Shown here piece after piece: positions 21,913-33,676 of a stretch of DNA of 64,000 nt. Both the position numbers and the translations under genes were made by a program. Below the pieces are notes generated by a model, which ran no database searches, was not told the DNA's origin, and saw only the letters and a program-made list of their open reading frames with translations. The first letter of the stretch is position 1. Every line of letters starts with the position of its first letter. Origin of the DNA: Batkoa obscura (lineage: Eukaryota; Entomophthoromycota; Entomophthoromycetes; Entomophthorales; Batkoaceae); contig JASVEC010000037.1 of the NCBI GenBank assembly GCA_030770535.1, positions 62,001-126,000 of the forward strand, read 5' to 3'.

Positions 21913-23724
21913 ATGACTACTGGTAAATCAATAATCAATAACGAATATTAATAAAACTAATAAAAAATAACGCAGATATCAAAACCCCATTGATACCTAT
22001 TGAATTGAAAGGTAAGTTTTATAATATCTTATTTTACTTTTTAGTGGCTATATAATTAATATTTTTAGATAAAGTATATAACTTATTTTTCAAGTTAGAG
22101 TATCTTAATAAAACTGGCAATTTTAATGATCGTATAGCTAAACACATCGCAAATGGTAAAATTACCCTAATTAAATAACAATGATATTAGCTAAGTTGAT
22201 AACAGATATGAAATGCAATGGTTCATTAAATAATAAAATCCATTTACTAATACCAAACTATGGTAGCTTAGGTAAATTAAAAATAATCAATATTTATTAA
22301 AGTATATTCAAATCTTTAATATAGCTTTAAGTTTAACCAGTTTATTGTTAAATACTGGTATTAAGATTAGTAGCATTATCAATTATAGAACACCAAGTCA
22401 TATAGTGAATTTACTAAATTTAATGAAAGTGGATTTAATTACTTGCAATAATGAAACTGAAGTATCAACTGTGATGAATAAAGTAAGATTAGAATGTAAA
22501 GAGAATAAAGAAGAATTAATTACTGTTGATAAGGTAAATTATTGAATTTGTAGATGTTTTATTGAAATTAATAGTTTATTATCATAGACAACTTTTGAGT
22601 TTGGATTAAAAAATGGAATTAAAGAGTTAATAAATGAAATACTAATTCAATGTCCCAAGTTGACACATTTAGTTTTATCGGAAGACTTTTATGGTAAGTG
22701 GATTTATTGCTTTTTTCTTTGTAAGTTTTTAACTTGTTATTAGATATCAAAAAAACATTAGTAAATTATTTGGAAGAGATTAAAGTGAATTTTAAAGTAG
22801 GTTTTATTTTTATTAGTTAAATTCAATTGATTTGTTTTCTTATTAGGTGATTGTGGTAAATACAAATATTATATTGGATGATGATTTAGTAAGAGAAGTA
22901 TTAATATCTAATTAGTCGAATAGTAATTTATAAAATTAGGACATAAAAAACTGTAAAAAAATCCAAATTGTTAAAACTGAAGACAAAAAAGCACATTTTT
23001 ATTTTAAAAAGTTAATTCAAGAATATGGTATATTAGCAGGTAATATATGTTTAAAAAGCCAATCGTAATGTGATAAATGATTATAGGTCCAACATCGGGA
23101 GCTGTATTAAGTGCTATATTAAACTCAAATATTGAAACTAATAGCAATGTAATTGGGATATTAAATGATTCATATAAGGATTATTTAGAAATCTTATTAA
23201 ATGAAGAAGATATTGTTGAAGATACAACGATTATTAATCCAAGTTATGGAACTTATAATGAGGTAATTTAATATCAATGATTCTATAGTAATGTAAATCA
23301 ACTTAACAATAATTACAATATAACTATCTAGGCTTGTGTAGAAGATTTGCAATTGCCAGCAGCTGTGACTATACCTAAAACTACCGATTTAGAAACTGCT
23401 TTAAATATCATGGAGGAAAGAGATTATTCCCAATTACCAATAGTTAATGAACATCGTAAATTAATTGGTTATATAACTAAACAACAGATTATGAATAGCA
23501 ATAATAAAAAAGAAGACAAAGTTCTAGGTCCAATGTATCATTTTAATAAAAACCAACAATATATTATAATTACACCAGATACTTTATTAAAAGAATTGAA
23601 TGATTTTTTTGAACATCATGAAGTCGCATTTGTCACTGATAGAAATCGTAAATTTTGTTTGGGTGTTGTAACAAAAAATGATTTAACTAATTTTTATAAA
23701 AAAAAGAATCAGTTTTATATTTAA
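21913..23724 (+). CDS. Cystathionine beta-synthase homologue lacking the PLP lysine (probable pseudoenzyme)
   Basis: Eleven exons with ten short introns (model by eye, about 430 residues) give a continuous protein that follows cystathionine beta-synthase from the N-terminal PLP fold to the C-terminal CBS-domain pair. It opens MTTDIKTPLIPIELK and has KLEYLNKTGNFNDRIAK where active enzymes read F-N-A-G-G-S-V-K-D-R-I; the lysine is Asn35 (codon 22125-22127). The S-G-N-T-G loop is replaced by PNYGSLALS, and the glycine-rich phosphate loop by VLSEDFY. Later parts are well kept: YGILAGPTSGAVLSAIL and EDLQLPAAVTIPKT, then LPIVNEHRKLIGYIT. The reading frame and splice sites are intact, so the gene looks functional but not as a PLP enzyme. 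A SAM-sensing or scaffold role is only a guess. Convergent with CWC2, 99 bp apart. Confidence 0.78.
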
Positions 23725-23823
23725 TAAAACAATTATATTATATAAAACAATACTAGCTTATTATTATCTACTTTTTAATTTTATTTGATTATATTTTTTA
23801 TAAATAATGAAAAAAATGGTAAT

Positions 23824-25133
23824 TTATTCTGACCCAGAATCAGAATCATATTGATTACCTAATAAACTAATATTAGTAGTATCCGCCTTACTTTTTTTGC
23901 TTTGATTCTCTTCTTGATTATTAGCTATACTAGAGGTACGAGTGTAAGCTTTAGTATATTTCATTTGTTGAGAAATTTGACTTAATGATTGAAGAACATC
24001 TGATCTAATAAGTGAACTTTTATTTTGAGTCTCAATTTCTTGTTGATTAGTCTGATTTTCAATTAAGCCTTGGTGATCTTTTTTATTTTCTTCCTCTTCT
24101 CCTTGTTCTTCATTATAATTTAATATAGGATTGGTAAACTCTTCTGGTAAATGTTCTTTTAATGCATTGTAAACATCTTCTTCTGCCCTTTGTCTCACTT
24201 CTTCTTTAACTCCTTCATTTGGATCTTCAGTGGCCCATCTATTATTATGAGTTATTATTTTTAAATTTTTGTCAATTCATTTTTACCTAACGTTAAGTAT
24301 CTACAGAAGGCAATTAAAATTAGTCCTTAGTTCTCAGTAAATTTAATAACAATTACCTCACTTCTTTCCAAAGACTGATTAGACATTGCTTCTTTTGCAA
24401 ACTCAGCATAAATCCTTCTAGAATATTGAACAAAAGCTACACATTTACCATGTAATATATTAACTATAGAATTTTAATATCCAAAATTCAAAATATCTTT
24501 TAAAAAATTACTACTTACTCTTAACAATTTCCCCAAAGGGACTAAAAGCTTCCCTAATAACGCCTTCCATATCGTCATAGGGAGCAATTCTACCTACATA
24601 CAACGTTTTATTTTCTCTAGAAAAAGCACCTACACCACCTAAATCTCCTTTAAATTCCCCATGTCTTTCTCGTCCAAAGATATCTACTGGCATCTCTTCT
24701 TTATCTTCTAAACATGGTATACGATGCTTAAATCGGCATTCTTTACCATAAGGGCAACCCCCTCTTGCAAAAAACATACAAAAATAAGTGCCTGGATCTT
24801 TTTCCCCTTTTGTCCACCCAATATCTTTACGTGGATTGAGTTTATAAGGTGCTTTTTCTCTGTTAACATTAGTTGAAGTAATTATATCAATATTTTACTA
24901 ACTACTTACCCTACCCCAACTCGAAAGCCTGTCCAGCGATTGTACCAGATATTATAACTGGTGGCTCCATCAATTTGGCCTTTTAAAGCACCAAGGTCAT
25001 GCAGTACTTCTTCACCTACCTGATTATAAAAGATTAGCATTTATTTTGATTTTTGTTTCTAGTGATGTTATATTACCTGTTTACGGGCAGGTCTTTTTAA
25101 TTGCTCTTCTATTGTTTTTGGATGTTCAAACAT
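23824..25133 (-). CDS. CWC2: Pre-mRNA-splicing factor Cwc2 (CCCH zinc finger plus RRM)
   Basis: Prp19-associated protein that touches U6 and the intron at the spliceosome core. Six exons: 25077-25133, 24910-25019, 24519-24859, 24357-24463, 24287-24300 and 23824-24238, total 348 codons with stop. The Torus region (SYNIWYNRWTGF), the CCCH finger (CMFFARGGCPYGKECRFKH), the connector DIFGRERH and the RRM (TLYVGRI, then CVAFVQYSRR) are all present. Exon 5 is only 14 nt. It supplies ILNVR so that the RRM runs SE-ILNVR-WATEDPN, as in other fungal Cwc2 proteins; without it the frame fails. The C-terminal 130 residues are acidic and Gln/Ser-rich, ending DSDSGSE. Confidence 0.92.
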
Positions 25134-26757
25134 TTTGTTTTGAATACTTTTGACAAAAATTGATAGCTTTTAAGTTTACTAGCTTGAATTTTAGGTTTTA
25201 GTGCTTAAAAGTTAAACCAATTAAAACTTACTATTTAGTACTTAATTCAAAGGCAAGAAATGTAAAAAAAATGATCAGATAGAAATCAAATATATTCTAA
25301 AAGTTAACACTTAACTTCACTAGTATAATTAATTAGACTATACAAAAATTTCAATTTGAAATATGCTGTGAAATAACAAATTAAGTTAAGTTTACAAACC
25401 CAAAAATCTGATATGAACGTTCTTAACTGTTATTAAATAGCTAATTACTACGCTTAGGATACCTTTACTTCTGGAGATCCTGAACCAATGTACTATCTAA
25501 ACGATACAATTAGTTAGAAAAGTCCTTAGATAAAAACATTTCCTGGTATAGTGAACGTAACCATATCAGTTGGTTAGTATCTGATGATATTGAATGCGTC
25601 ATTTACTCATACTTTGGTTTATTGCTTATAATTCTATTTCATTACAATTATAAAAACTTAAAGCACTATTATTAAAAGTGGAATTATTTAATTAAATTAT
25701 CGTTTGAGTTTATAAGTATTTTATAGTTACTTTTTATTGATCATTTTAGTTGTAAAAGTAGATGGTATATAGTTATCTTACATTATCTATACATCTATAA
25801 ATTTAAAGTTTACAAGAAGAATTCTTATAAAAAAGCTTATATTAAAAGTCATAAAACTGATTAAATCTTTAAAATAGATTAAAGCTTAATAGAAACTATA
25901 CCAATACGACAGTATAATTATTTTATTTGCTTTTCATTGTCAAATGTATATTATTTGATATTAAATAGTTCAGTAAGGGGCAGAGGCTAACTGGTCTATT
26001 TTGATGTATTAAAAATCAGGCCCTAGCTCTAACTTTAACCTTGACCATAATGCTCTGCCGCGACTTTAGCTTTAGCTCTAATCACTCTAACTCTAGCCAT
26101 TGTCATATATATGTTATTTTATCACCTATCCTCAAATTAATCAGCTTCTGTCCCTCTCTAAATCACCTATTGCTGTTTTATTTTATTTTTATATGGAATT
26201 ATACTTACTACCCTCAATTTAAATGGAGCCCACCTTTTTAAAATGTAAAACCTTCCATAACAGAGCCATATAAATATTGCTTTAATAACTATATAGTTTC
26301 ATTCATTTTAAGAGGTTATAAATCAAAAATATATAGACTTTGTTTCAATTTAAACAGTGATAATAATATTATAGTTGGCTTTTAATCTTTTATTAACTTT
26401 AACTAATAAAAATAAGGGAAAACGTTTTAACTATTGTGTAGAAAAATGAAAAATATAAACTAGAAAGAATAAACACTGTCTAAAAATCTGAAATTATTTT
26501 TTAGGCCAGCTAATAAAAATTCCAAATTCAACTAAGGATTACTGTATATGTACAGTTCGACACTAGGAAAAAGATACTAACAAGCCTTATTTGAATTTAT
26601 TATTTTAAAATAAAATTTTGAAAGAGAAATATTTTTTGTTTTTATTTCTGATGCTTTTGAAATCCTTTTTATTATAAAGATTAGATCGTTGGAAAAACCA
26701 TCAAGTATTTTGTTTGTTATAAATCAATAGCTAGTATTATAAAAAGGTACTGGTAGA

Positions 26758-26862
26758 TATGGGGGATATTTTTTTAACTTCATCACTTTTTCCATCTTTT
26801 AAGCGTTATTTAAGCAGAAAAATTCTTAGTAAAATTCTTAAACATAAAAATACATCCCTATA
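26758..26862 (-). mobile_element. MITE copy 13
   Basis: Reverse copy, ends TATGGGGGATAT and ACATCCCTATA; interior intact. Confidence 0.9.
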
Positions 26863-27191
26863 TATTAAAATAAATTCCAATAAAACGACATCCGAACAAT
26901 TAGGATGAATTTTGTAAGTTTTTGAAAAATTGTAACTTATAGTCATTTTAATATCTGTGAAATTATATCTATTATAAATTTGCTCATTTTGTACTTTAAT
27001 TGCGCCGAATAAACATTATAATATATGAAACCTGTTATTATATTGAATCTGTCATAGATTAAAATGAATATTGTCAGAAAGTCTATTTATTTTGATTAAT
27101 AAACCTTTTCAGTTTTTTATTTTTAGTTAGGTAATCTTTAAATTCACCCTATTAAAAGTCTGTTTTATTTTATAGGGTCAATTTAATAACA

Positions 27192-27294
27192 TATGCCAAT
27201 GTATTTTGTATTAACAATTTTACTAACAATTTTTCTACTCAAATAGGGCTTAAAAAATGGAAAAAGTAATGAAACCAAAAAAAACGTCCTTATA
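27192..27294 (+). mobile_element. MITE copy 14
   Basis: Forward copy, ends TATGCCAATGT and ACGTCCTTATA. Confidence 0.87.
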
Positions 27295-27914
27295 TATTGC
27301 TATAGATTATTAATTTAAAAATGCTGTGATTTAAAATCCTACTGTAACTGAGTACAAAATAGTGGGTATACTTAACCTTTAAACTGATGTAACTCATATT
27401 TTATAAAAACACTGACAGTTAATTAAATATTTAAATTCACTTTTATAAATTCGATTTATCAGCACTACTTTTTTATGGAATATGAGCTGTACCGATTAAA
27501 AGGGTTAAATGAGCCTATTATTTCGCACTCAGTTATAAAACTTATTATCACACTTTATTTACTAATATAGTGATCCGTTTCGTTTACTGAAGGCTTTAAG
27601 TCTACATTTATTATATTAAATCCAAAAGTAGGTGGAATAAGGTTGGCTAATACTAATTATACATACGTTGAGTTATAATTTACAAATAGTTTTTTCTAAT
27701 AAAACTTATTTAGATAAGGACTATATAATTATTTTAGACTAAGTTGAAGTAAGGATTCAATATGAAATTACACTTCATAAGCTAAAAAAAGTAATGTGAA
27801 TAAACACTATTCATTAAATATCAAACAACAATTTCTTTAAATAAAACTCTTGACTTGCTATAAAAAAACACACTTAAACAAATTATTATTTCTATTTTAT
27901 TTATTAAATTCTAT

Positions 27915-29722
27915 TTAAATACTTCTTTTATAGCCCTTTCTTTTAACTAATAAGCTTTTGGCTTTATCCACTGTAGCCAAAGACTCTTGAATTTCTTTAG
28001 GAAGCTTACTAAAATTAGGTATTTCTTGTCCTAATCCTTTAATCATATTTTTAACTTGAGAGTGGGCGTTTTTTCTACTGATGTATAACAAACTACATAA
28101 TGATAAGTCTATATAAAAACGGTATTAGAGAAATTGAAATCAAATTGCATTTAATAACTTACAATAAGTAAAGTTCGAATTATAAAACTGTTTAATAATT
28201 GATGGCTTAATCTTTGAACACAGCATATTCAACCTATGTAAGTTATCTGAAGCTGGCTTTGGAATCTCATGGTCCAAATCCAATATATCTAATTTCAGTC
28301 CATTCTTTCCTAATCTTTTAACAAGGTTCTTTTCCATTTCGGTCAATACTAAAATACTAGTACCTTTTTTACCTGCACGCGCTGTCCTACCAATACGATG
28401 CTTATAGGCATCGATAGAAGCTGGGCTTCCCCATTGAATTACCAAGTCAACATCAGAATAATCCATCCCTCTAGCAGATATATCGGTAGTTATCAATACT
28501 GCTTTTTTATCATGTTGAAACTTTTCTGCTATTAACAAACGCTCTTTTTGGTCTAATTGGCCATGCATCTCATATATTTTTATACCCATTTCTTTATATA
28601 AACCACTTATGATTTGGACTGAGATAACCGTTGGCAAAAATAAAATAATCTTCTTAAACCTTGGCTGTGATAAAATACCATAGATTAAATGTGGGTGGAA
28701 ATTATGACTTGATATGATATATTTTTGATCTAATTTATCAATATGAGTTGATACTTCTTCTTTTTTTGGTGTTACGTCAATCTTCAGTACCTCTTGTTTT
28801 TCACTAAATATTTTCTTCATCAAATTATCATCTAGTTGTTCAGGCATCGTAGCACTAAACATCATTGTTTTTCTATCCTTAGGTAAATTTTTAAAAATGG
28901 TTAGTATATTAGTTAAAAATCCACGGTTAATCAGTTCATCTGCTTCATCTAGAACAATCTAAAAACATAAATTATAATTTAACGAAAAGCATTTATAAAT
29001 AATCTTCTCACCAATTTTAACTGCTGTAACTGCGTCCTAAATACCCTAGAACTAGAAATAATATCTACAATTCTACCTGGTGTAGCTACTATAATGTCCA
29101 CTCGTTTATTACTCACCCGACTTAAGTCCCCTACTCTTGACGTACCACCAATAAAAGATAACAAATGAAATGGTAGTCCTTTCAATAATTTTTTGGCATT
29201 TTGAGATATCTGTAATACTAACTCGCGGGTAGGTACCAAGATTAATACAGATACTTGCTTTCCTTTGCTTGTCTCTTCAGGGCTCAATGTACGTAACATT
29301 GTTTCTATACTTGGTATAAGATAAGCTAATGTCTTTCCAGAACCTGTATGAGATTTGATAATTGCATCTCCTTGGATGGGCCATCTACTTAAGAGCTGAT
29401 CTTGTACTTTGGTGGCGACCTTGAGTTTAAAGTGTTTATTAAGGTTCATTTTTACAATCTCAGGGATCACTTTGAAGGAATCCAGTTTGACATCTGAAAA
29501 TATACTATCCTCCATTGTTTCATCTAGTTTTCCTTGATCAATTTCACTCCGTTTAGGCTCATTGTGTTCAAGTTTACTGTATTCTGTTGATATTTTATTT
29601 ACATATTTTAATGACGATAGTGTATTAAAGTAGCTTCTTCTATTTATATTGGTACTATTGAAAGTACGTATCGCTGGTTTTGATAATGTCAAAGTTTTTA
29701 ATTGAAGCCATTTCAAGATCAT
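27915..29722 (-). CDS. Mitochondrial DEAD-box RNA helicase, MSS116-like
   Basis: ATP-dependent RNA chaperone, likely for mitochondrial introns and translation. Three exons (29012-29722, 28163-28958, 27915-28108) sum to 566 residues. The first 60 residues are basic and Ser/Thr/Asn-rich without acidic clusters (RTFNSTNINRRSYFNT), as expected for a mitochondrial presequence. Helicase motifs in order: Q-motif region with ATKVQDQLL, Walker A HTGSGKT, PTREL, GGTSR, TPGR, DEAD (VLDEADEL), SAT, then domain 2 with TTDISARGMDY and HRIGRTARAGKKG. The exon 1/2 junction falls just before DEAD. It could be another mitochondrial DEAD-box subtype, but no cytosolic group fits better. Divergent from TPA1 with only 53 bp between ATGs. 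Confidence 0.88.
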
Positions 29723-29775
29723 TTTTTAAACAAACCAAATTTTTTTTTAATTTATTTTTCTTTTCGAATTTTAAA
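29723..29775. promoter_or_regulatory. Very short bidirectional promoter region
   Basis: Only 53 bp separate the start codons of the helicase (reverse) and TPA1 (forward). The sequence is almost pure T on the forward strand. Both promoters must overlap or extend into the opposite gene. Confidence 0.5.
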
Positions 29776-31260
29776 ATGGAAACTGATACTAAAAAACCAA
29801 AATTGAATGGCAATATAGAATCAAATATAATAAATCAACATTTCGACACAAACTCAGATTTTTTTAAAAAATATAGTCATTATTATCAAAACAATGTGTC
29901 TATAGATATCGAATTAGACCATACCAACACTCTACAATCACATAACAAAGTGGTCACTACCCCATTTTTAGCCGGCAGTATAGGCAACGTATTCAACCCT
30001 AAGTTCTTAAAAAAAGTACGTAAAGAAATTGAGCAGAAACAGAAATATGATAAACGATACAATGATTTATATGAATTCTATCAGTCTAAAGACCTTAAGA
30101 GTACTCCTTTAAAAAATTTGAAACAATTAAGGGATAGTATATATGGTTCTACTTTCCTTGATTTTTTTTCGAAATTAACTGGTATAAAGTTAACAAGCAA
30201 ACTAGACGTTTCAGTTTCTAAATACATTTATGGAAATCATTTGTTATGTCATGATGATGATATCAAATCTGAAAAAGAGGGTAGACGTATAGCGTTTATT
30301 ATTTATTTAGTGGATGAAGACTGGGATGAGAAAGATGGTGGAGCGTTAGAGTTATTTAGTAGGTAAATATTCAATATAATGCTTTTATTCAATTTCTATA
30401 AATAATTTAAATTATGTTAACTTAGAGATCAATATGGGCAGCCAATATTTAATAATACTATAAAATTAACACCTAAGTGGAATCAGTTAGTATTTTTTGA
30501 GATTGGAAACTATTCATACCATCAAGTATCAGAAGTGTTAGCCAAAACAAAAGATCGTTTATCTATTGTTGGTTGGTTTCATGGACCTTTAGATAATTTA
30601 AAAAAACCATTAGTTAATTATGAATTTACAAAAACAATAGAATATAAATTACAATTATCTGATTTCATTAATAAAGATTATTTAAACAAAGAAAATATTC
30701 AGAAAATAAATCTTCAATTCAACAAAGATGCTACTATTGAATTAAGACAATTTTTATTACCAGAGGTATATCAAACATCATGTGAAGAGTTGAATCAAAT
30801 TATTTGGCATCCCATTTTAGGCCCAGCCCATATAAGAAAATATAGAAAAGCAGTGGAAATGTCTAAAACTTTAAGTCTATTAAAAGAATTGTTTCAATCC
30901 GATCAATTCTTACAGTTATTAAATGAACTCTTGAACCAAAACTTAATGCAATACTATGGTGAATTACGTCAATTTTGTGGCGGAGATTATACCCTGCTAC
31001 ATGACCATGCTTTAGAACCAGAGGGCATTGATCTTATCTTCCCGTTAATAAAAGATTTGAGTCAGGTTTGGAAATCCGATTATGGCGGTAACTTATCCTA
31101 TGTTTTAGATGGAAATGAATTATTTTCTCATTTGCCTTCCAATAATTGCTTGACGTTGATTAAGAGAGAAAAGGATACTTATCGCTTTCTTAAATATTTG
31201 AAATTATTTTGTCCGTTTGTTAGAACTGAGTTTGCTTTTACTTACCAACCTGAAAAATAA
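29776..31260 (+). CDS. TPA1: Tpa1/OGFOD1-like prolyl hydroxylase of ribosomal protein uS12
   Basis: Fe(II)/2-oxoglutarate dioxygenase that hydroxylates a proline of ribosomal protein uS12 and affects translation termination. Two exons (29776-30362, 30426-31260) give 473 residues. Domain 1 (to about residue 270) has the iron ligands in LLCHDDDI (His and Asp) and, across the splice junction, the distal His in NYSYHQVSEV, followed by RLSIVGWFHGP with the 2-oxoglutarate arginine. Domain 2 is the degenerate, non-catalytic repeat typical of Tpa1, with YYGELRQFCGGDYTLLHD. The ATG at 29776 is chosen because the upstream in-frame residues are Phe/Lys-rich, unlike the family. The gene is intact. Confidence 0.93.
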
Positions 31261-31535
31261 AATAGAGTTTATATCATATTTTGAATTTATTTTAACATTT
31301 GATGAAAGTTTACTAAAAAGCCACAAAACACTAGATAAAAGTATCGCCCTTTGTGTTCGTATGCTAAAAAATATACCAGAGATATTACAATACCTAAATT
31401 AGTACTTGTTCAGTATATTAGATTCACTTTAAATAAAGTAGCACAAAATTCCGAATTTAATAAATACCCTAAACAATCGCGAAAAATCAAACATTCTTAC
31501 AAAACAGCATACAAATTAAAAATTAAAAATCCCTT

Positions 31536-32196
31536 TTATTCACTAGAAGCACCTTCATCATCCGAATCTTCTTCCTGTGCCTCAACCTCAGCAGCCTTAA
31601 AGGAATGTTAATAAATCAAACATCAAAAGTTAAAGGATAAATCACTTACGAATTTCCTAGCTGTAGAAGCTTCCAACAATAGCTTTTTAATGGGTGCCGC
31701 ATCTTCTTTATAATTAGGTAAAAGCTCCTTTGGGATCATCCCTTCCTTATTAGTAATATTAGGGTCAGCTCCTGCCTTCAATAAACTATCCACTATATAT
31801 TCTGTATATTTAATGTCTTCAAGATCCAAACAAGCTACATGCAATGCTGTATTTTTATTCATACGATCAACTTGATCTACATCAAAATTATCTAGTGTCA
31901 AGAGCTTTTCAAGTACTTCGGTGGAGCTTTGTTGGATGCTTTTTTTATTAAATAATTTATTTTTTAACTTTTTTAGGTTATATAAATTAGAAATTACCAT
32001 ATATGAATGCCAGGATTACCCATAGCGTCGGTACAGTTAACATCTAAAGTGGATTCGTTTAAAACTTCTGATAACAGATCTAAAGAGTCCGTTCTACAAG
32101 CAGAGATGAAACGTTCGTCTAAGAATTTTTATTATTATTAATTATTGACAGTATTATTAAAAATCTGAACTTACTGGCTGTTGCTCCTTCCGACAT
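31536..32196 (-). CDS. Small ankyrin-repeat protein, YGL242C-like
   Basis: Four exons (32175-32196, 31998-32118, 31650-31938, 31536-31595) give 163 residues. Three ankyrin units can be read: CTDAMGNPGIHI, DRMNKNTALHVACLD with LLKAGADPN, and NKEGMIPKELL. The C-terminus is a short acidic tail (EAQEEDSDDEG), as in the yeast protein YGL242C, whose length and plan match. The function of that family is unknown. The third intron acceptor is TTTAAG. The first exon has only seven full codons (MSEGATA). It sits tail to tail with TPA1. Confidence 0.82.
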
Positions 32197-32653
32197 GTAT
32201 CTAAAAATTTTATATAAAAAGGCTCGTTAATAGGGGTTGTTTTATGAAGCTTTTGAAAGTGTAAATTCAATGATTTGTTCTAATGGTAATAAGCCACCTA
32301 AGCTGGCTGTTAAATGGAGATGGGTTAAAATTCGAAGTTGGATTAGCCCAAAATATTTATACCTTTTTGAGTTGCTAATTTCACTTCTGATATTTGGATT
32401 CAGCTATCCTAAGCAATAAATAAGCTTTTTGATGATAGAGTCTGGTATTTAAGTTGTTTTTTATCTTCAATTTACTTCATTATTAATAGTCTAAGTTATA
32501 AACCATAGTTCAAGCACTTTATTCCCAATAAAAATCATACTAGTGAATTTCAATTCTCGCGATGAAAAGCTTAGCATTATCCCCCAAGGTTTTCAAAACA
32601 TACAAAAAACTTCGATTTTGAAAAAGTGAATTTTTAGTTAAAAAATAATCAAA
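32197..32653. other. Divergent spacer between the ankyrin gene and PET100
   Basis: Open for 60 codons at 32237-32419 on the forward strand, but the frame does not look like a protein I recognise. No repeats or MITE. Confidence 0.4.
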
Positions 32654-33092
32654 ATGGCAGGTTACAAATTAGAAATTTTTAAAGTAAAGAATAAAAAAAT
32701 ATGAAAATGGGATTACTAACCACCTTATTATAATTAAATAATAAATCAGTATGGTTTCTATGTCTTTTTCCCAATTTCAATGATGCTCTATCTCGGTGAT
32801 CCATCATTTATTGAAAATCATGTTGTTGGAGTAACTTTTATAAATCTATATGTAAAATCAAACGCCTAATACTTATTCTACTACAGGAAAAATTCTATCC
32901 ACGTTTACAGGATTGTAATGTAAGTTTTAATTAATATAGGCATAATCAAAATATTTATTGTATTTTTAAAAATTAAAGCGCCCTGGAAAGACTAAAGAAG
33001 AAGTTGAAGAACAGTTAAAAGAAGCTAGAGAGAGATTCCGAAGATACAAAACAAATAAGAATAACGAGAGTTCAGGTAGTGATGCTCTTTAA
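32654..33092 (+). CDS. PET100: Cytochrome c oxidase assembly protein Pet100
   Basis: Inner-membrane chaperone needed for complex IV assembly. Four exons (32654-32683, 32750-32830, 32887-32919, 32979-33092) total 85 residues. The start MAGYKLEIFKYGFYVFFP with the single membrane helix FFPISMMLYLGDP, then EKFYPRLQDCNRPGKT, follows the family exactly. The tail is a charged helix (EEVEEQLKEARERFRRYK). The length fits fungal Pet100 proteins (about 80-110). The gene was not apparent from open frames because every exon is under 120 bp; it rests on the conserved N-terminus and on splice sites that keep phase. Confidence 0.88.
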
Positions 33093-33208
33093 TATTAATA
33101 TTTCAAGAAATAAAATGATAGATTAGTTAGCTTTAAGTTGGATTGTTTTTTGTTTTTTAAATTTATAATAATAAAATTTAGTAACGAAATTTATTTAACA
33201 TTTTAATC

Positions 33209-33554
33209 TTAATTCAACTTTGTCAAAACCTCTTTTAATCTTTTAATCATTGCTGCTTCATCTACTCGGTGCATTTGTAAAAGCTCTTCTTTAATTTGAT
33301 TATCATTTAATCTTTCTTTGACCAAAGTTATCACCGGTACATCAAAACAATATTTTTGGTAAACTTCATTCCCTTTTTTATTGATATCTACTTCTTCTAA
33401 ATCAAAAGGAACCTTTTAAAAATAATAAATACTGAGCTATAAGTATAAATATATATGTTACTTCTTTTCCAACATTATCCAAAGCGAGTTTAGCCGTATG
33501 GCACAACGAACAGGTCTGATTTATAAATATCCTAAGTGCTAGTTTTTTACTCAT
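33209..33554 (-). CDS. Glutaredoxin-like protein (DUF836, YDR286C-type)
   Basis: Small thioredoxin-fold protein related to yeast YDR286C and human C5orf63; role unknown, possibly mitochondrial redox. Two exons (33462-33554, 33209-33412) encode 98 residues. The N-terminal strand leads into a CxxC active site, INQTCSLCHTAKLAL. The cis-proline strand follows in YCFDVPVITLV, and the C-terminal helix in HRVDEAAMIKRLKEVL. These elements and the size match the family. It converges with PET100 (117 bp apart) and is divergent from TAF11 with 122 bp between ATGs. Confidence 0.87.
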
Positions 33555-33676
33555 TGTGTTTATTTTCAGTTTCTACAAAAATAAAAAAATAAAACCAATC
33601 AATATGCTCATTTAAATTTGGTCATAACTTAAAAAAGAACTCTGTGATCGCAAAATCAATTTTAATTTTTTCAAGA

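Larger units (their letters stand above)
25134..27914. other. Long gene-free stretch with two MITE copies
   Basis: MITE copies at 26758-26862 (reverse) and 27192-27294 (forward). Around 26020-26105 lies a degenerate hexamer tract with CTCTAA/CTTTAG words. Positions 25455-25610 look faintly protein-coding but are broken in every frame, so no gene is called. Confidence 0.45.

Noticed and set aside
26041-26241. Forward 66-codon frame
   Set aside because: Lies in the degenerate hexamer tract and reads as low-complexity Ser/His/Tyr/Phe text.
33644-33676. Upstream extension of TAF11
   Set aside because: The frame is open but begins with GTG; the first ATG with A at -3 is at 33677.
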